Of a stretch of 64,000 nucleotides of DNA, positions 49,928 to 57,937 are shown one piece after another (positions within the stretch are counted from its first letter, which is position 1; each line of letters begins with the position of its first letter). The DNA is from JAHJUB01 sp041653615 [NCBI: Candidatus Ratteibacteria bacterium] (lineage in GTDB: Bacteria; Ratteibacteria; UBA8468; MWAK01), in the NCBI GenBank assembly GCA_041653615.1, contig JBAZEZ010000006.1:17944-81943 (forward strand). Reading direction: 5' to 3'. Both the position numbers and the translations under genes were made by a program. The notes under the pieces were generated by a model. The model was not told the DNA's origin. It was given only the letters and a program-made list of their open reading frames with translations, and searched no databases.

Positions 49928-50704
49928 TTATTTAGCGTAGCGCACGATTGATTTTAACAGGCGAAGTCCATCGGTTGATTTTCCTTCCTGCCGCGTCCAG
50001 GCCGGATGACAGTAGGGATACAGGAACCGCTCCGGATGCGGCATCATTCCCAGAATGTTGCCTTTTTCGTTGGTCACCGCCGCAATCGCTTCCGCGGAAC
50101 CATTGGGGTTTTCCGGGTAATCATGGGTCACGCTTCCGTCGAGCCCTACATACTGAAAAGCAACCTGTCCGTTTTTCTTCAGCGTTTCAAGGTCTTCTTT
50201 TTTGTCGGTCAGGAATTTTCCTTCTCCGTGCGCCACCGGCAAGGTTATTGTTTCTCCGGACAGGCCGGAGAGCAGCGGAGATTTTCCGGTACAGCGCAGG
50301 CGTATCCACCGAGCTTCAAAACAACCGGAATCGTTGAATGTCAGCGTGGAGCAGACCGCATTTTCCCTGCGGGGAAACGGTAGGAGGCCTGTTTTAACCA
50401 GAACCTGAAAACCGTTGCAGATTCCGATGATAGGCCGGCCGCTTTCCGCGAAAGAGAAGACCTGTTCCCGCAGTTTGAACTTTAACTCGTTTGCCAGTAC
50501 CTTTCCGGCGGAGAGGTCGTCTCCGTAGGAAAATCCGCCCGGGATGACCAGGAGTCCGTAGTCGGCAAGGGAAACCGAGCCGTTCAGCAGACGGCTGATG
50601 TGAACCCGTTCCGGCGCCGCGCCGGCCAGCGCAAAACCGTGTTCGGTTTCCCAGTCGCAGTTGGTGCCGGCGGTACGTAAGATTAAAACCTTTGCCTTTC
50701 CCAT
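49928..50704 (-). CDS. purQ: Phosphoribosylformylglycinamidine synthase, glutaminase subunit
   Basis: 258 residues; supplies ammonia to PurL in purine synthesis. C nucleophile in GICNGFQVLVKTGLLP, and MMPHPERF carries the catalytic His and Glu. N-terminal VLILRTAGTNCDWETEHGF is typical. It is longer than the usual 225-residue PurQ. No purL or purS adjoins. It has an extended -10 promoter at 50737-50745. Confidence 0.92.
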   Translation of the reverse strand: MGKAKVLILRTAGTNCDWETEHGFALAGAAPERVHISRLLNGSVSLADYGLLVIPGGFSYGDDLSAGKVLANELKFKLREQVFSFAESGRPIIGICNGFQVLVKTGLLPFPRRENAVCSTLTFNDSGCFEARWIRLRCTGKSPLLSGLSGETITLPVAHGEGKFLTDKKEDLETLKKNGQVAFQYVGLDGSVTHDYPENPNGSAEAIAAVTNEKGNILGMMPHPERFLYPYCHPAWTRQEGKSTDGLRLLKSIVRYAK

Positions 50705-50736
50705 ATTCTATAAAATTAATAGACAGAGAAACAAAT

Positions 50737-50745
50737 ATTATACCA
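50737..50745 (-). promoter_or_regulatory. Extended -10 promoter for purQ
   Basis: TGGTATAAT on the minus strand, 32 bases before the start codon. No convincing -35 box and no Shine-Dalgarno are seen. Confidence 0.45.
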
Positions 50746-50828
50746 CTAAACCGCTTTAAACAGGTAGGCTCAAAAGGCGGGCTATTTCTTTTTGATGACG
50801 CCGTATCTTTGCGTTTCTTTTGTTATCG

Positions 50829-51953
50829 CTAAATTATTTCCGCTACCATCTTCTTCACGTATTTGCCGATTGCCGGTGAAGAAGTTAAGCCGGGAGATTC
50901 AATTCCGACCAGATTAATCAATCCCGGCAATCCCCTTTTCTCTTCATGCGTAATGATGAAATCTTGAATTGGTTCTCCCGGTTTTTGGACTTTCGGATGA
51001 ATGCCGGAGGTGTCGGGTTTTAAGTCATCAAGTTCCACGAAGGGCAAGAATGGTTTGACCGACCGGTAAAACAATTCTTTGTTTGTTTCGTCTACGTCAT
51101 AATTAATCTTGTCGACATAATAGTCGTAAGGTCCGAGTTTCATCATTCCCTGAAGGTCGGGTACGGTGTGGATTCCCACGAAACCCGGTTTTGGGGGAGA
51201 TGGGTAGATAAGTCTTTGGGCCATTCCCTGCTTGCTTCCGCTAAGGCTGAAGTATTCTCCCTTGCAATAGTAAATACGGTAGCCCGCTTCTTCGATATCG
51301 ATACCGGCCAGCGCCGCGATGTTGCCCGATTCCAGGCCGGCGCTGTTGATGAGAATCCTGGTGGAGAAAAAGAACGTTTCACCGTCGCTGTCTTTCACCC
51401 CGACCTGATAACCGTCGGAAACTTTTTCGATTGACTTCACTTCGCAGCCGTAGATAATGCTTGCACCGGAATCTTTGGCTTTTGTTTCCCAGAACTTCAT
51501 TAAACGGTGTGAATCGACGATTCCCGCCGAGGGGGCAAGAATAGCCGCGCAAGCAGTAATATGTGGTTCGAGTTCCCGGACTTCTTTCGCGGATATGATG
51601 CTCAAGTTTTCGGCTCCGTTTTTGTTCCCTTTTTCCAAAAGGGCGTCCAGGTCTTTTACCTGGTTTTCCGTAACGGCCACAATCAACTTTCCCGTCTGTT
51701 TATACGGGATGTTGTTTTCTCGGCAGATTTGGTAGAGCAGGGCATTTCCTTCCACGCAGAATTTCGCTTTCAGGAAACCTTCCGGATAATAAATTCCGGC
51801 GTGTATGACTTCGCTATTTCGGCTGCTTGTCTCTTGCCCGAAGCCGCTATGCCTTTCTACCAAAATAACGTTCTTGTTTTTCCCGGCTACCTGTGCGGTA
51901 ATAGACAGACCGACGACACCTGCTCCGATGACAGTAATATCCGTTGTTTCCAT
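50829..51953 (-). CDS. FAD-dependent L-2-hydroxyglutarate oxidase/dehydrogenase-like
   Basis: 374 residues of the LhgO family. The dinucleotide motif ITVIGAGVVGLSITAQVA is followed by SSRNSEVIHAGIYYP, a hallmark of LhgO, and GYRIYYCKGEYFSL and NLVGIESPGLTSSPAIG toward the end. It oxidises L-2-hydroxyglutarate to 2-oxoglutarate, a metabolite-repair or catabolic step. Related glycerol-3-phosphate-type oxidases are possible. It diverges from the FAH-family gene. Confidence 0.88.
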   Translation of the reverse strand: METTDITVIGAGVVGLSITAQVAGKNKNVILVERHSGFGQETSSRNSEVIHAGIYYPEGFLKAKFCVEGNALLYQICRENNIPYKQTGKLIVAVTENQVKDLDALLEKGNKNGAENLSIISAKEVRELEPHITACAAILAPSAGIVDSHRLMKFWETKAKDSGASIIYGCEVKSIEKVSDGYQVGVKDSDGETFFFSTRILINSAGLESGNIAALAGIDIEEAGYRIYYCKGEYFSLSGSKQGMAQRLIYPSPPKPGFVGIHTVPDLQGMMKLGPYDYYVDKINYDVDETNKELFYRSVKPFLPFVELDDLKPDTSGIHPKVQKPGEPIQDFIITHEEKRGLPGLINLVGIESPGLTSSPAIGKYVKKMVAEII

Positions 51954-52085
51954 TGTTTATTTTTCCTCTCTTTTATCCCTTATCGTTTTGCCGTTTTTTC
52001 GTTAAGTTTCTGCTTCCAAAATTGTACCGCTTTTTCCTTTTCAAGGTCAAACATTATCGGAGAGTATGCCAAACGGAATCAAGGA

Positions 52086-52094
52086 TGGTATAAT
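52086..52094 (+). promoter_or_regulatory. Extended -10 promoter of the FAH-family gene
   Basis: TGGTATAAT with the ATG eight bases after the -10 and no Shine-Dalgarno, suggesting a leaderless message. Confidence 0.5.
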
Positions 52095-52102
52095 TAAACG
52101 GC

Positions 52103-52906
52103 ATGAAATACCTGAGAATCATTGCGGAACAGACCGGCCCGACCGGGAGTTATGGAATTTTGAAAGGAGACAGAATCCATCTGCTTGACTGCTCTCCTTT
52201 TTCGGGACCCGTCAAGGAGACAGGTGTTGCCGTTCTTCCGTCGGAAGTAAAAAGTTTCCTGCCGCCGGTTGACCCGTCTAACATTATTGCCCTGGGTTTG
52301 AATTATGTGGAGCATGCCAGGGAAGGTAAATGGGATTTGCCGCCGGCGCCGGTTATTTTCTTGAAGGCGACTACCAGCCTGGCCGGACATCTTTCCCCGA
52401 TTATCCTGCCGGCCGAAGCGCCCCTGGAAGTGGATTACGAGGCGGAATTGACCATCGTAATCGGGAAAGCGGCGAAGAACGTTCCGGAAGAAAAAGCGCT
52501 TGATTACGTTCTCGGCTATACCTGTGGGAATGACGTCAGCGCCCGGGATTGCCAGTTGAAGACAGACAAACAATGGGCGAGGGGTAAGTCATTCGACACT
52601 TTCGCGCCAATCGGCCCGGTTATTGAAACCGAGCTTGACCCGTCTGCTTTGACGGTGCAGTCGCGGTTGAACGGGAAGATAATGCAGGACGGAAATACCA
52701 GGGACATTATCTTTAAGATTCCGGCCGTCGTCAGTTATCTTTCCCGGCAGATGACCCTGCTTCCCCGGACCCTGATTATGACCGGTACTCCGCCGGGGGT
52801 TGGCTTCGCGCGAAAACCGCAGGTATTTTTAAAACCCGGAGATATAATCGAAGTGGAGATAGAAGGCATTGGAACTCTGATAAATCCGGTGATAATGGAA
52901 AAGTAA
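52103..52906 (+). CDS. Fumarylacetoacetate hydrolase family protein
   Basis: 267 residues: a short N-terminal domain and the FAH catalytic domain. The family pattern GLNYVEHAREGKWDLPPAPV, the acidic metal ligands in EVDYEAELTIVIGK, GYTCGNDVSARDCQ, and TGTPPGVGFARKP are clear. Members act as acylpyruvases, oxaloacetate decarboxylases or 2-keto-4-pentenoate hydratases. The exact reaction cannot be set here. It is a single-gene unit with an extended -10 promoter. Confidence 0.88.
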   Translation: MKYLRIIAEQTGPTGSYGILKGDRIHLLDCSPFSGPVKETGVAVLPSEVKSFLPPVDPSNIIALGLNYVEHAREGKWDLPPAPVIFLKATTSLAGHLSPIILPAEAPLEVDYEAELTIVIGKAAKNVPEEKALDYVLGYTCGNDVSARDCQLKTDKQWARGKSFDTFAPIGPVIETELDPSALTVQSRLNGKIMQDGNTRDIIFKIPAVVSYLSRQMTLLPRTLIMTGTPPGVGFARKPQVFLKPGDIIEVEIEGIGTLINPVIMEK

Positions 52907-52921
52907 TGTCGGAGGGTGCTT

Positions 52922-52986
52922 ATCATCCTGAGCGTTAGCGAAGGATCTCGTAGCAAAAATAGATTCTTCGTTTCACTCAGAATGAC
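52922..52986. repeat. GTCATTCTGAGC-family palindrome, copy 3
   Basis: ATCATCCTGAGCGTTAGCGA at the left and CACTCAGAATGAC at the right, with AAGGATC and GATTCTTCG inside. It is located between the converging FAH and ispA genes. Confidence 0.75.
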
Positions 52987-52993
52987 ATAGAAT

Positions 52994-53824
52994 TCAGGGT
53001 GATACGGCGTCCTGCAGAAATTCGCGGAAGTAGGTGAGTATCGGCGAGGAAAAATTTAATTCCCGTTCTATCTTTTGCATTCGGCCCGCCAGAAGCGCAA
53101 TCTTTTTTTTCATCACCGGCACCGGTTCCAGTTTTTCCGCATCATTCAGGTCATCCCGAATCTGAAAGGCCGCCCCGAAGTCCCGGCCGTATTCGGCCAA
53201 AAGATTGACCCGGCCGGATTTTTCTCCGGCAACCAGCGCGCCCAATTTAAAGACCAGTTCAAAGAGCGCGGCGGTCTTTTTTTGCCTTATTTCGTCTAAT
53301 ATTTTTACCGTAGGATTTTTAGCCAGATGGGTGAGGTCCAGAAACTGGCCGGCGGTCAGGCCGTCCAAACCGATAGCGTCAATCGCGGCCAGGGACATTT
53401 CCGCCGGATAGTTTTCGATTAGTTGTCTGAAAGCCAGGATTAAGAGGTAGTCGGAAGCCAGGAGCGCGGTATATTCCGGATAGGCTCGGTGCAGGGTTGG
53501 CTTTCCCCTCCGGAGGTCGTCGTTGTCCATGGCAGGCAGGTCATCCTGGATGAGGGAAAAGGTGTGAATCAGTTCACAGGCCGCGGCCGCCGGAAGCGCC
53601 TTGTTTCCCCTGCCTCCGCAGAGCCGGTAAGCGTGGAGCAGGAGGATTGGCCGGATGCGTTTACCCCCGGAGAATATCGCATAACGAAGACTGTCCGAAA
53701 ATGTTTTCAGGTTATCGTTCCGCCGCGGTAAAATTGATTCCAGATAACGGTTCACCCGGCCTTTTTCTCTTTCCAAAAATCCGGATATTTTTCCGTTCAA
53801 TTCATCCCCTTGATTGTTTGGCAA
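52994..53824 (-). CDS. ispA: Short-chain polyprenyl diphosphate synthase (IspA type)
   Basis: 276 residues of the trans-prenyltransferase fold. The first aspartate motif is D94-D95 in QDDLPAMDND, and the second is IRDDLND. SGGKRIRPILLLHA, GKPTLH and RQKKTAALF are typical. It condenses IPP with DMAPP/GPP to farnesyl (or geranylgeranyl) diphosphate. It overlaps the acyl-CoA ligase gene by 28 bp. No dxs or xseB adjoins. Confidence 0.92.
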   Translation of the reverse strand: MPNNQGDELNGKISGFLEREKGRVNRYLESILPRRNDNLKTFSDSLRYAIFSGGKRIRPILLLHAYRLCGGRGNKALPAAAACELIHTFSLIQDDLPAMDNDDLRRGKPTLHRAYPEYTALLASDYLLILAFRQLIENYPAEMSLAAIDAIGLDGLTAGQFLDLTHLAKNPTVKILDEIRQKKTAALFELVFKLGALVAGEKSGRVNLLAEYGRDFGAAFQIRDDLNDAEKLEPVPVMKKKIALLAGRMQKIERELNFSSPILTYFREFLQDAVSP

Positions 53825-55338
53825 CCCTTTAGTTCCCTTTTAGAGATTTTGCCGGCCGCCGTGTGAGGCAGGTCGGTTTTAAAGATAATTCGCCGCGGAA
53901 GTTTATAGGTGGCGAGATATCTCCTTAAGAAATCCAAGATTTCCTTTGGTTTTGTTTCTTTCCCCTCCTTCAGGACGATAAAAGCCACCGGTATTTCGCC
54001 GGTTGAGGTAATTGCGCCGACGACCGCCGCTTCCTTCACGTCCGGGTGCCGGTATAAAATAGCCTCCACTTCCCGCGGGTAGATGTTCAGTCCCCGGCAA
54101 TCAATCATCTCTTTTTTGCGGTCCACGATAAAAAAGTATCCTTCCTCGTCTTTTTTACCCAGGTCTCCGGTTAGGAGCCAGCCGTTTTTAATTACCTCGC
54201 GGGTATCTTCGAGCCGGTTGTAATAGCCGGCCATTACATTTTTGCCCCTGACGGCAAATTCTCCGACCTGGCCGACCGGTAATTCTTCCCCGTTCTCGGA
54301 AACTATTTTTAATTCCACGTCCGGCAGCGGAAGACCGACGGAACCGACCCGTCTTTTTTTCGGCGGGTTCAGGGTAACCACCGGGGATGCTTCGGTAAGG
54401 CCGTAACCTTCCAGAAGCGGGATGTGAAAACGGTTTTCAAAGGCAGCCAGCGTTTTCGGGGAGAGCGGCGCCGCGCCGGAGATAGCCAGACGGATGGGGT
54501 TTGAGAGGCGCAGCATGATTTTGGTGGCCAGCGGTATTCTGATTTCTCCGAAAATCTGGTAGAAATCGGGGATGCCGATAAAGACCGTAATTCGCCGGCG
54601 TATGATTTCCGCGATCAGGCTACGGAAGGAGGTATTTTTGGAAACGATGAAAATAGTGGAACCCAACGCCAGGGGTATCAGGACGCAAGCGGTAAAAGCA
54701 AAGGAATGGAATAGCGGTAGAATGCAGAGAAAGCGGTCTTTGGATGAAAGCGGAATGGCTTTTCGGCAACTTTCCACGTTGGCCAGAAGGTTGTCGTGTG
54801 TGAGCATGACCCCTTTCGGAAAGCCGGTGGTGCCGGAGGTATAAATAAGGACCGCTACGTCGGAGCCCGCGGTAATCGGCAACGGTTTTTTTTGTTCCGG
54901 GCGGAAGAGGCCGCGGTAAGCGAGGACGAATTCCGGGGGGGTGGTATTATGGTTGACGAGAATTACCTTTCCCAGTGTCGGAATAAGGTTTCTGAGGTTT
55001 AGTCCGGTTTTGAGGAGACTTGTTTCGGTAAAGAGAATTTTGGCAACGCTGTCCGAGACCACGAAACTCAACTCTTCTTCTTTCCAGAGGTAGTTGAGCG
55101 GTACGGGGATTGCCCCCAGGCGCAGGATTGCAAAATAGATGATGAGGAATTCCGGACGGTTGTGCAGTAATAGGGCGACACGGTCGCCGAATTTAACATC
55201 CAGTTCCAGGAGACCTGCCGCCAGCTGGTTTATTTCCGATTCCAGTTTTTGGCAGGTGAATATTTCTTTTTCGTAAACCAGAATTGGTTTTTTCGGAAAC
55301 AATTTACTACCGGTTGTAATCAGGTCGTTAAGTACCAT
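53797..55338 (-). CDS. Long-chain acyl-CoA synthetase/AMP-dependent ligase
   Basis: 513 residues of the ANL superfamily. The P-loop-like motif is LIYTSGTTGFPKGVMLTH, then GYGLTEASPVVT, GWLLTGDLGKKDEEGYF and DRKKEMIDCRGLNIYPREVE, with the acetyl-accepting C-terminal lysine in PHTAAGKISKREL. It activates a fatty or other carboxylic acid as the acyl-AMP and then the CoA ester. No membrane segments are evident. It is upstream of ispA with overlapping ends. Confidence 0.9.
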   Translation of the reverse strand: MVLNDLITTGSKLFPKKPILVYEKEIFTCQKLESEINQLAAGLLELDVKFGDRVALLLHNRPEFLIIYFAILRLGAIPVPLNYLWKEEELSFVVSDSVAKILFTETSLLKTGLNLRNLIPTLGKVILVNHNTTPPEFVLAYRGLFRPEQKKPLPITAGSDVAVLIYTSGTTGFPKGVMLTHDNLLANVESCRKAIPLSSKDRFLCILPLFHSFAFTACVLIPLALGSTIFIVSKNTSFRSLIAEIIRRRITVFIGIPDFYQIFGEIRIPLATKIMLRLSNPIRLAISGAAPLSPKTLAAFENRFHIPLLEGYGLTEASPVVTLNPPKKRRVGSVGLPLPDVELKIVSENGEELPVGQVGEFAVRGKNVMAGYYNRLEDTREVIKNGWLLTGDLGKKDEEGYFFIVDRKKEMIDCRGLNIYPREVEAILYRHPDVKEAAVVGAITSTGEIPVAFIVLKEGKETKPKEILDFLRRYLATYKLPRRIIFKTDLPHTAAGKISKRELKGCQTIKGMN

Positions 55339-55367
55339 ATTTTAATTGCCTAGAAATTTCCTTTTTG

Positions 55368-55481
55368 GGACGCAGATGTACGCAGAAACTGCCGGATTAA
55401 AGATTTAAAGATAATTTTAAAAGCACTTCTTTAAAGCAATCCTTAATCCGTATCTGCGATTATCGGCGGTAATCTGCGTCC
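55368..55481. repeat. GGACGCAGA palindromic element, copy 5
   Basis: GGACGCAGATGTACGCAGAA at the left and TAATCTGCGTCC at the right. It is located between the fumarase beta and acyl-CoA ligase genes. Confidence 0.85.
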
Positions 55482-55488
55482 GATTAAT

Positions 55489-56025
55489 TTAAGGGAAAAC
55501 TTTGCCTCGACTATCAATGGCTACCACCGCCGGAAAATCCCGGATTACCAGGCGCCAGACCGCTTCCGGTCCTAATTCCGGAAAGGCGGCGATTTTTGCC
55601 TCCGTGACGTGGCTGGCCAGGAGCGCGCCGCATCCGCCGTAAGTTACAAAGTAAACGGCGGAATATTTCTTAACGGCCAGGCGAACCTCCGCGCTTCGTT
55701 CGCCCTTGCCGACCATTCCCTTCAGGCCGTATTCCAGAAGCAGCGGCGTGTAGCGGTCCATCCGGGAACTGGTGGTTGGGCCGGCGGAGCCGATGACCCG
55801 TCCCGGCGGAGGCGGCGTGGGTCCGGAGTAATAAAAAGTCTGCCCGGCAATCGGAAAAGGAAAAACCGGCGGCCGTTTCTTTTTTTCAGCCGCCAGAATG
55901 TCATGGTACAGGATTTTATGAACCTGGTCTCGGGCCGTAAAGATTACGCCGAAAAGGAGTACCTCGTCACCGGCGCGTAAATTTCGTAAAACTTCTTTTT
56001 TGAAAGGTAATTCAACTTTTTTCAT
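55489..56025 (-). CDS. Class I fumarate hydratase, beta subunit
   Basis: 178 residues equal to the C-terminal (beta) domain of class I iron-sulfur fumarases and L-tartrate dehydratases: YYSGPTPPPPGRVIGSAGPT, TSSRMDRYTPLLLE, MVGKG, and YGGCGALLASHV. It needs an alpha subunit with the cluster cysteines, which is not adjacent. The likely reaction is fumarate to malate; tartrate is an alternative. Confidence 0.88.
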   Translation of the reverse strand: MKKVELPFKKEVLRNLRAGDEVLLFGVIFTARDQVHKILYHDILAAEKKKRPPVFPFPIAGQTFYYSGPTPPPPGRVIGSAGPTTSSRMDRYTPLLLEYGLKGMVGKGERSAEVRLAVKKYSAVYFVTYGGCGALLASHVTEAKIAAFPELGPEAVWRLVIRDFPAVVAIDSRGKVFP

Positions 56026-56037
56026 AGTGATAAAGTT

Positions 56038-56108
56038 GTCATTCTGAGCGGATAGCGAAGAATCTCGCTTTTAAATATAGATCCTTCGCAACCACGGCTT
56101 AGGATGAC
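56038..56108. repeat. GTCATTCTGAGC palindrome, copy 4
   Basis: GTCATTCTGAGCGGATAGCG at the left and GGCTTAGGATGAC at the right. It lies between the ABC ATPase and fumarase beta genes. Confidence 0.8.
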
Positions 56109-56132
56109 ACCGTTGAAAGACGCGGGGTGACT

Positions 56133-56837
56133 TTAGTTCAGCGGGTAAAGATTGCCTTCTTTCATCTCCAGGAGCCGGTCGCAGAAATAGGCGGCCAGGT
56201 TCCGGTCGTGCGAGATAAAAAGGTAAGTCAGGTTTAATCTTTGGCGTAGTTCAGTCAGAACGTTGATTACCTGGGCCTGGATGGAAAGGTCAAGGTTGCT
56301 GGTTGGTTCGTCCAGAATCAGGAACTCCGGATTGACCGCCAGACTGCGGGCGATGGCAACCCGCTGCCTTTCCCCGCCGGAGAATTGAAAGGGGAATTTG
56401 GAGCCGTCGGCGGCGGTAAGACCGACCAGCCGTAATAGTTGGGCGATGTAATCTTTTTCTTCAGCCCGGTTTTTGACGTGATGGTAATGGATGACTTCCC
56501 GCAGGATGTCGGCCACCCGTCTGCGGGGAGGCAGGGAGCGGAACGGATTCTGCAGGACAATCTGGACCTTTTTGCGCCAGAGGGAGGTTTCCTGTTTTGA
56601 AAAACCGAAGATATCTTGGCCGGCGTACGTGATTTTTCCGGAGGAGGGCGGGAGTAGGCGCAGGATTATTTTTGCAAGCGTGCTTTTACCGGAGCCGCTG
56701 TCACCTAGAATTCCTACTATCTCGCCTTTGGCCACCGTCAGGTTGATTCCCTTCAGGACTTCCACCTTGGTCAGCGGTTTACCCAAACCCGACCGCACCC
56801 AGAAGTCCTTTTCCAGGTTCGAGATAGATAATAGCAT
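56133..56837 (-). CDS. Peptide-type ABC transporter ATP-binding protein
   Basis: 234 residues resembling DppF/OppF. Walker A GDSGSGKST (near 45), signature FSGGERQRVAIARSL, Walker B FLILDEPTSNLDLS and the H-loop FISHDRNL are intact. It lacks the roughly 80-residue C-terminal extension of many Opp ATPases. No permease adjoins; the DppB-like permease at 4913-5875 is the only relative in the window. Confidence 0.88.
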   Translation of the reverse strand: MLLSISNLEKDFWVRSGLGKPLTKVEVLKGINLTVAKGEIVGILGDSGSGKSTLAKIILRLLPPSSGKITYAGQDIFGFSKQETSLWRKKVQIVLQNPFRSLPPRRRVADILREVIHYHHVKNRAEEKDYIAQLLRLVGLTAADGSKFPFQFSGGERQRVAIARSLAVNPEFLILDEPTSNLDLSIQAQVINVLTELRQRLNLTYLFISHDRNLAAYFCDRLLEMKEGNLYPLN

Positions 56838-56847
56838 AAATTACGTT

Positions 56848-57891
56848 TTATAAATACTTCTTGAAGAACTCAAACGCCTTATTGCCCCCAAAAGCATGGC
56901 CTTCCGGGTGGATGTCTGTCCAGAGTCTGTCCGCAACGCCGGCTGCTTGGTAAATCTTTTTAACTCCCTCGTATCCTTTTAGTAAATCCTGGATGTAGAA
57001 GCAGTTGTCGTATATGCCCATATCCAGAAGGAGGGGCCGGGGCGCGATTAATCCGGCGATATCATCGGTGTCAAAGTAACGGTGGATGCCGGGCACAAGC
57101 TGAGAACCGCAGAAGTTTCCCCGCGTGATGGCGAATGACCGCCAGGGGCAGACGTAACCGATGATATTTGCCGCCTTAATCCTGGGTTCCGCCGCCGAGG
57201 TAAAGGTGGTCATGGTGCCGCCCTGGGAAAGACCCATCATGCCGATGCGGTCTTTATTTACTTCCGCCCTGGTCTCCAGGTAGTCGAGACAGCACTTGAA
57301 GTCCCAGATGTTGAGGGTTAGGGTATAGATTCCTAACAGCGCTCCCTTGATGAAGTTTATGTTGCAGGCGTCGCGACCCGGGAACGGGTCCCACCCATCT
57401 CTCCGTTCGCCGAAGACCCGCAGGTCAGGGGAGATGGTCAGGAAACCGGCCTTGGCCATTTGTTCGCCGTAGTTGTAGTTGAGTTCTTCGATGTTTTGGA
57501 TGTGCCCGCTGCTTGAGCGGACACCGGCTACCGCGTCTTTGCCGTAAGGACCGTGTCCGTGGCTGCAGAGGATGGCCGCGTTCTTCTTGTCCGCTTTCAT
57601 CTTCCTCGGTCTTAAGACCTGGCAGGGCACGGACATGAACTCCTCGGAGTTTAAGACCACCCGTTCCCGGATTAAGTCCCCATCAATTACCGAGGACTCC
57701 ACCTCCGCCTGCAGCGGCACCCTCTTGGGGAAGGGGCCGAGCAGTTCCAGGAACTTGGGCTGGGCTTCTTTGCGCCAGGCGGTCCAGTCGGCTTTGGTCT
57801 TGCCCTGGAACTTCAGGAGCGGCGTCCAGTTTTCGGTCAGGTTGTTCCAGTATTGCTCCATCGAAAAGTTGCGCTTTACTTTTGCGGACAT
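56848..57891 (-). CDS. Alpha/beta hydrolase, acetyl-xylan-esterase-like
   Basis: 347 residues. Oxyanion region ILCSHGHGPYGKD, nucleophile elbow GLSQGG, and C-terminal D and H regions (LLDMGIYDN, DIHPEGHAFGG) form a serine hydrolase. This architecture is common in putative acetylxylan esterases near sugar-degradation genes. No signal peptide is seen. AAAGGAG before the ATG at 57891 fixes the start. It is the last clear gene of the sugar operon 61839-56848. Confidence 0.82.
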   Translation of the reverse strand: MSAKVKRNFSMEQYWNNLTENWTPLLKFQGKTKADWTAWRKEAQPKFLELLGPFPKRVPLQAEVESSVIDGDLIRERVVLNSEEFMSVPCQVLRPRKMKADKKNAAILCSHGHGPYGKDAVAGVRSSSGHIQNIEELNYNYGEQMAKAGFLTISPDLRVFGERRDGWDPFPGRDACNINFIKGALLGIYTLTLNIWDFKCCLDYLETRAEVNKDRIGMMGLSQGGTMTTFTSAAEPRIKAANIIGYVCPWRSFAITRGNFCGSQLVPGIHRYFDTDDIAGLIAPRPLLLDMGIYDNCFYIQDLLKGYEGVKKIYQAAGVADRLWTDIHPEGHAFGGNKAFEFFKKYL

Positions 57892-57937
57892 GATATTCTC
57901 CTTTAATCAAACAATAATTCCCAAGGACTGTCTGTTT

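Noticed and set aside
1485-55481. Repeated hairpin sequences as a CRISPR array
   Set aside because: The copies are far apart, differ in length, and there are no regular spacers or cas genes.
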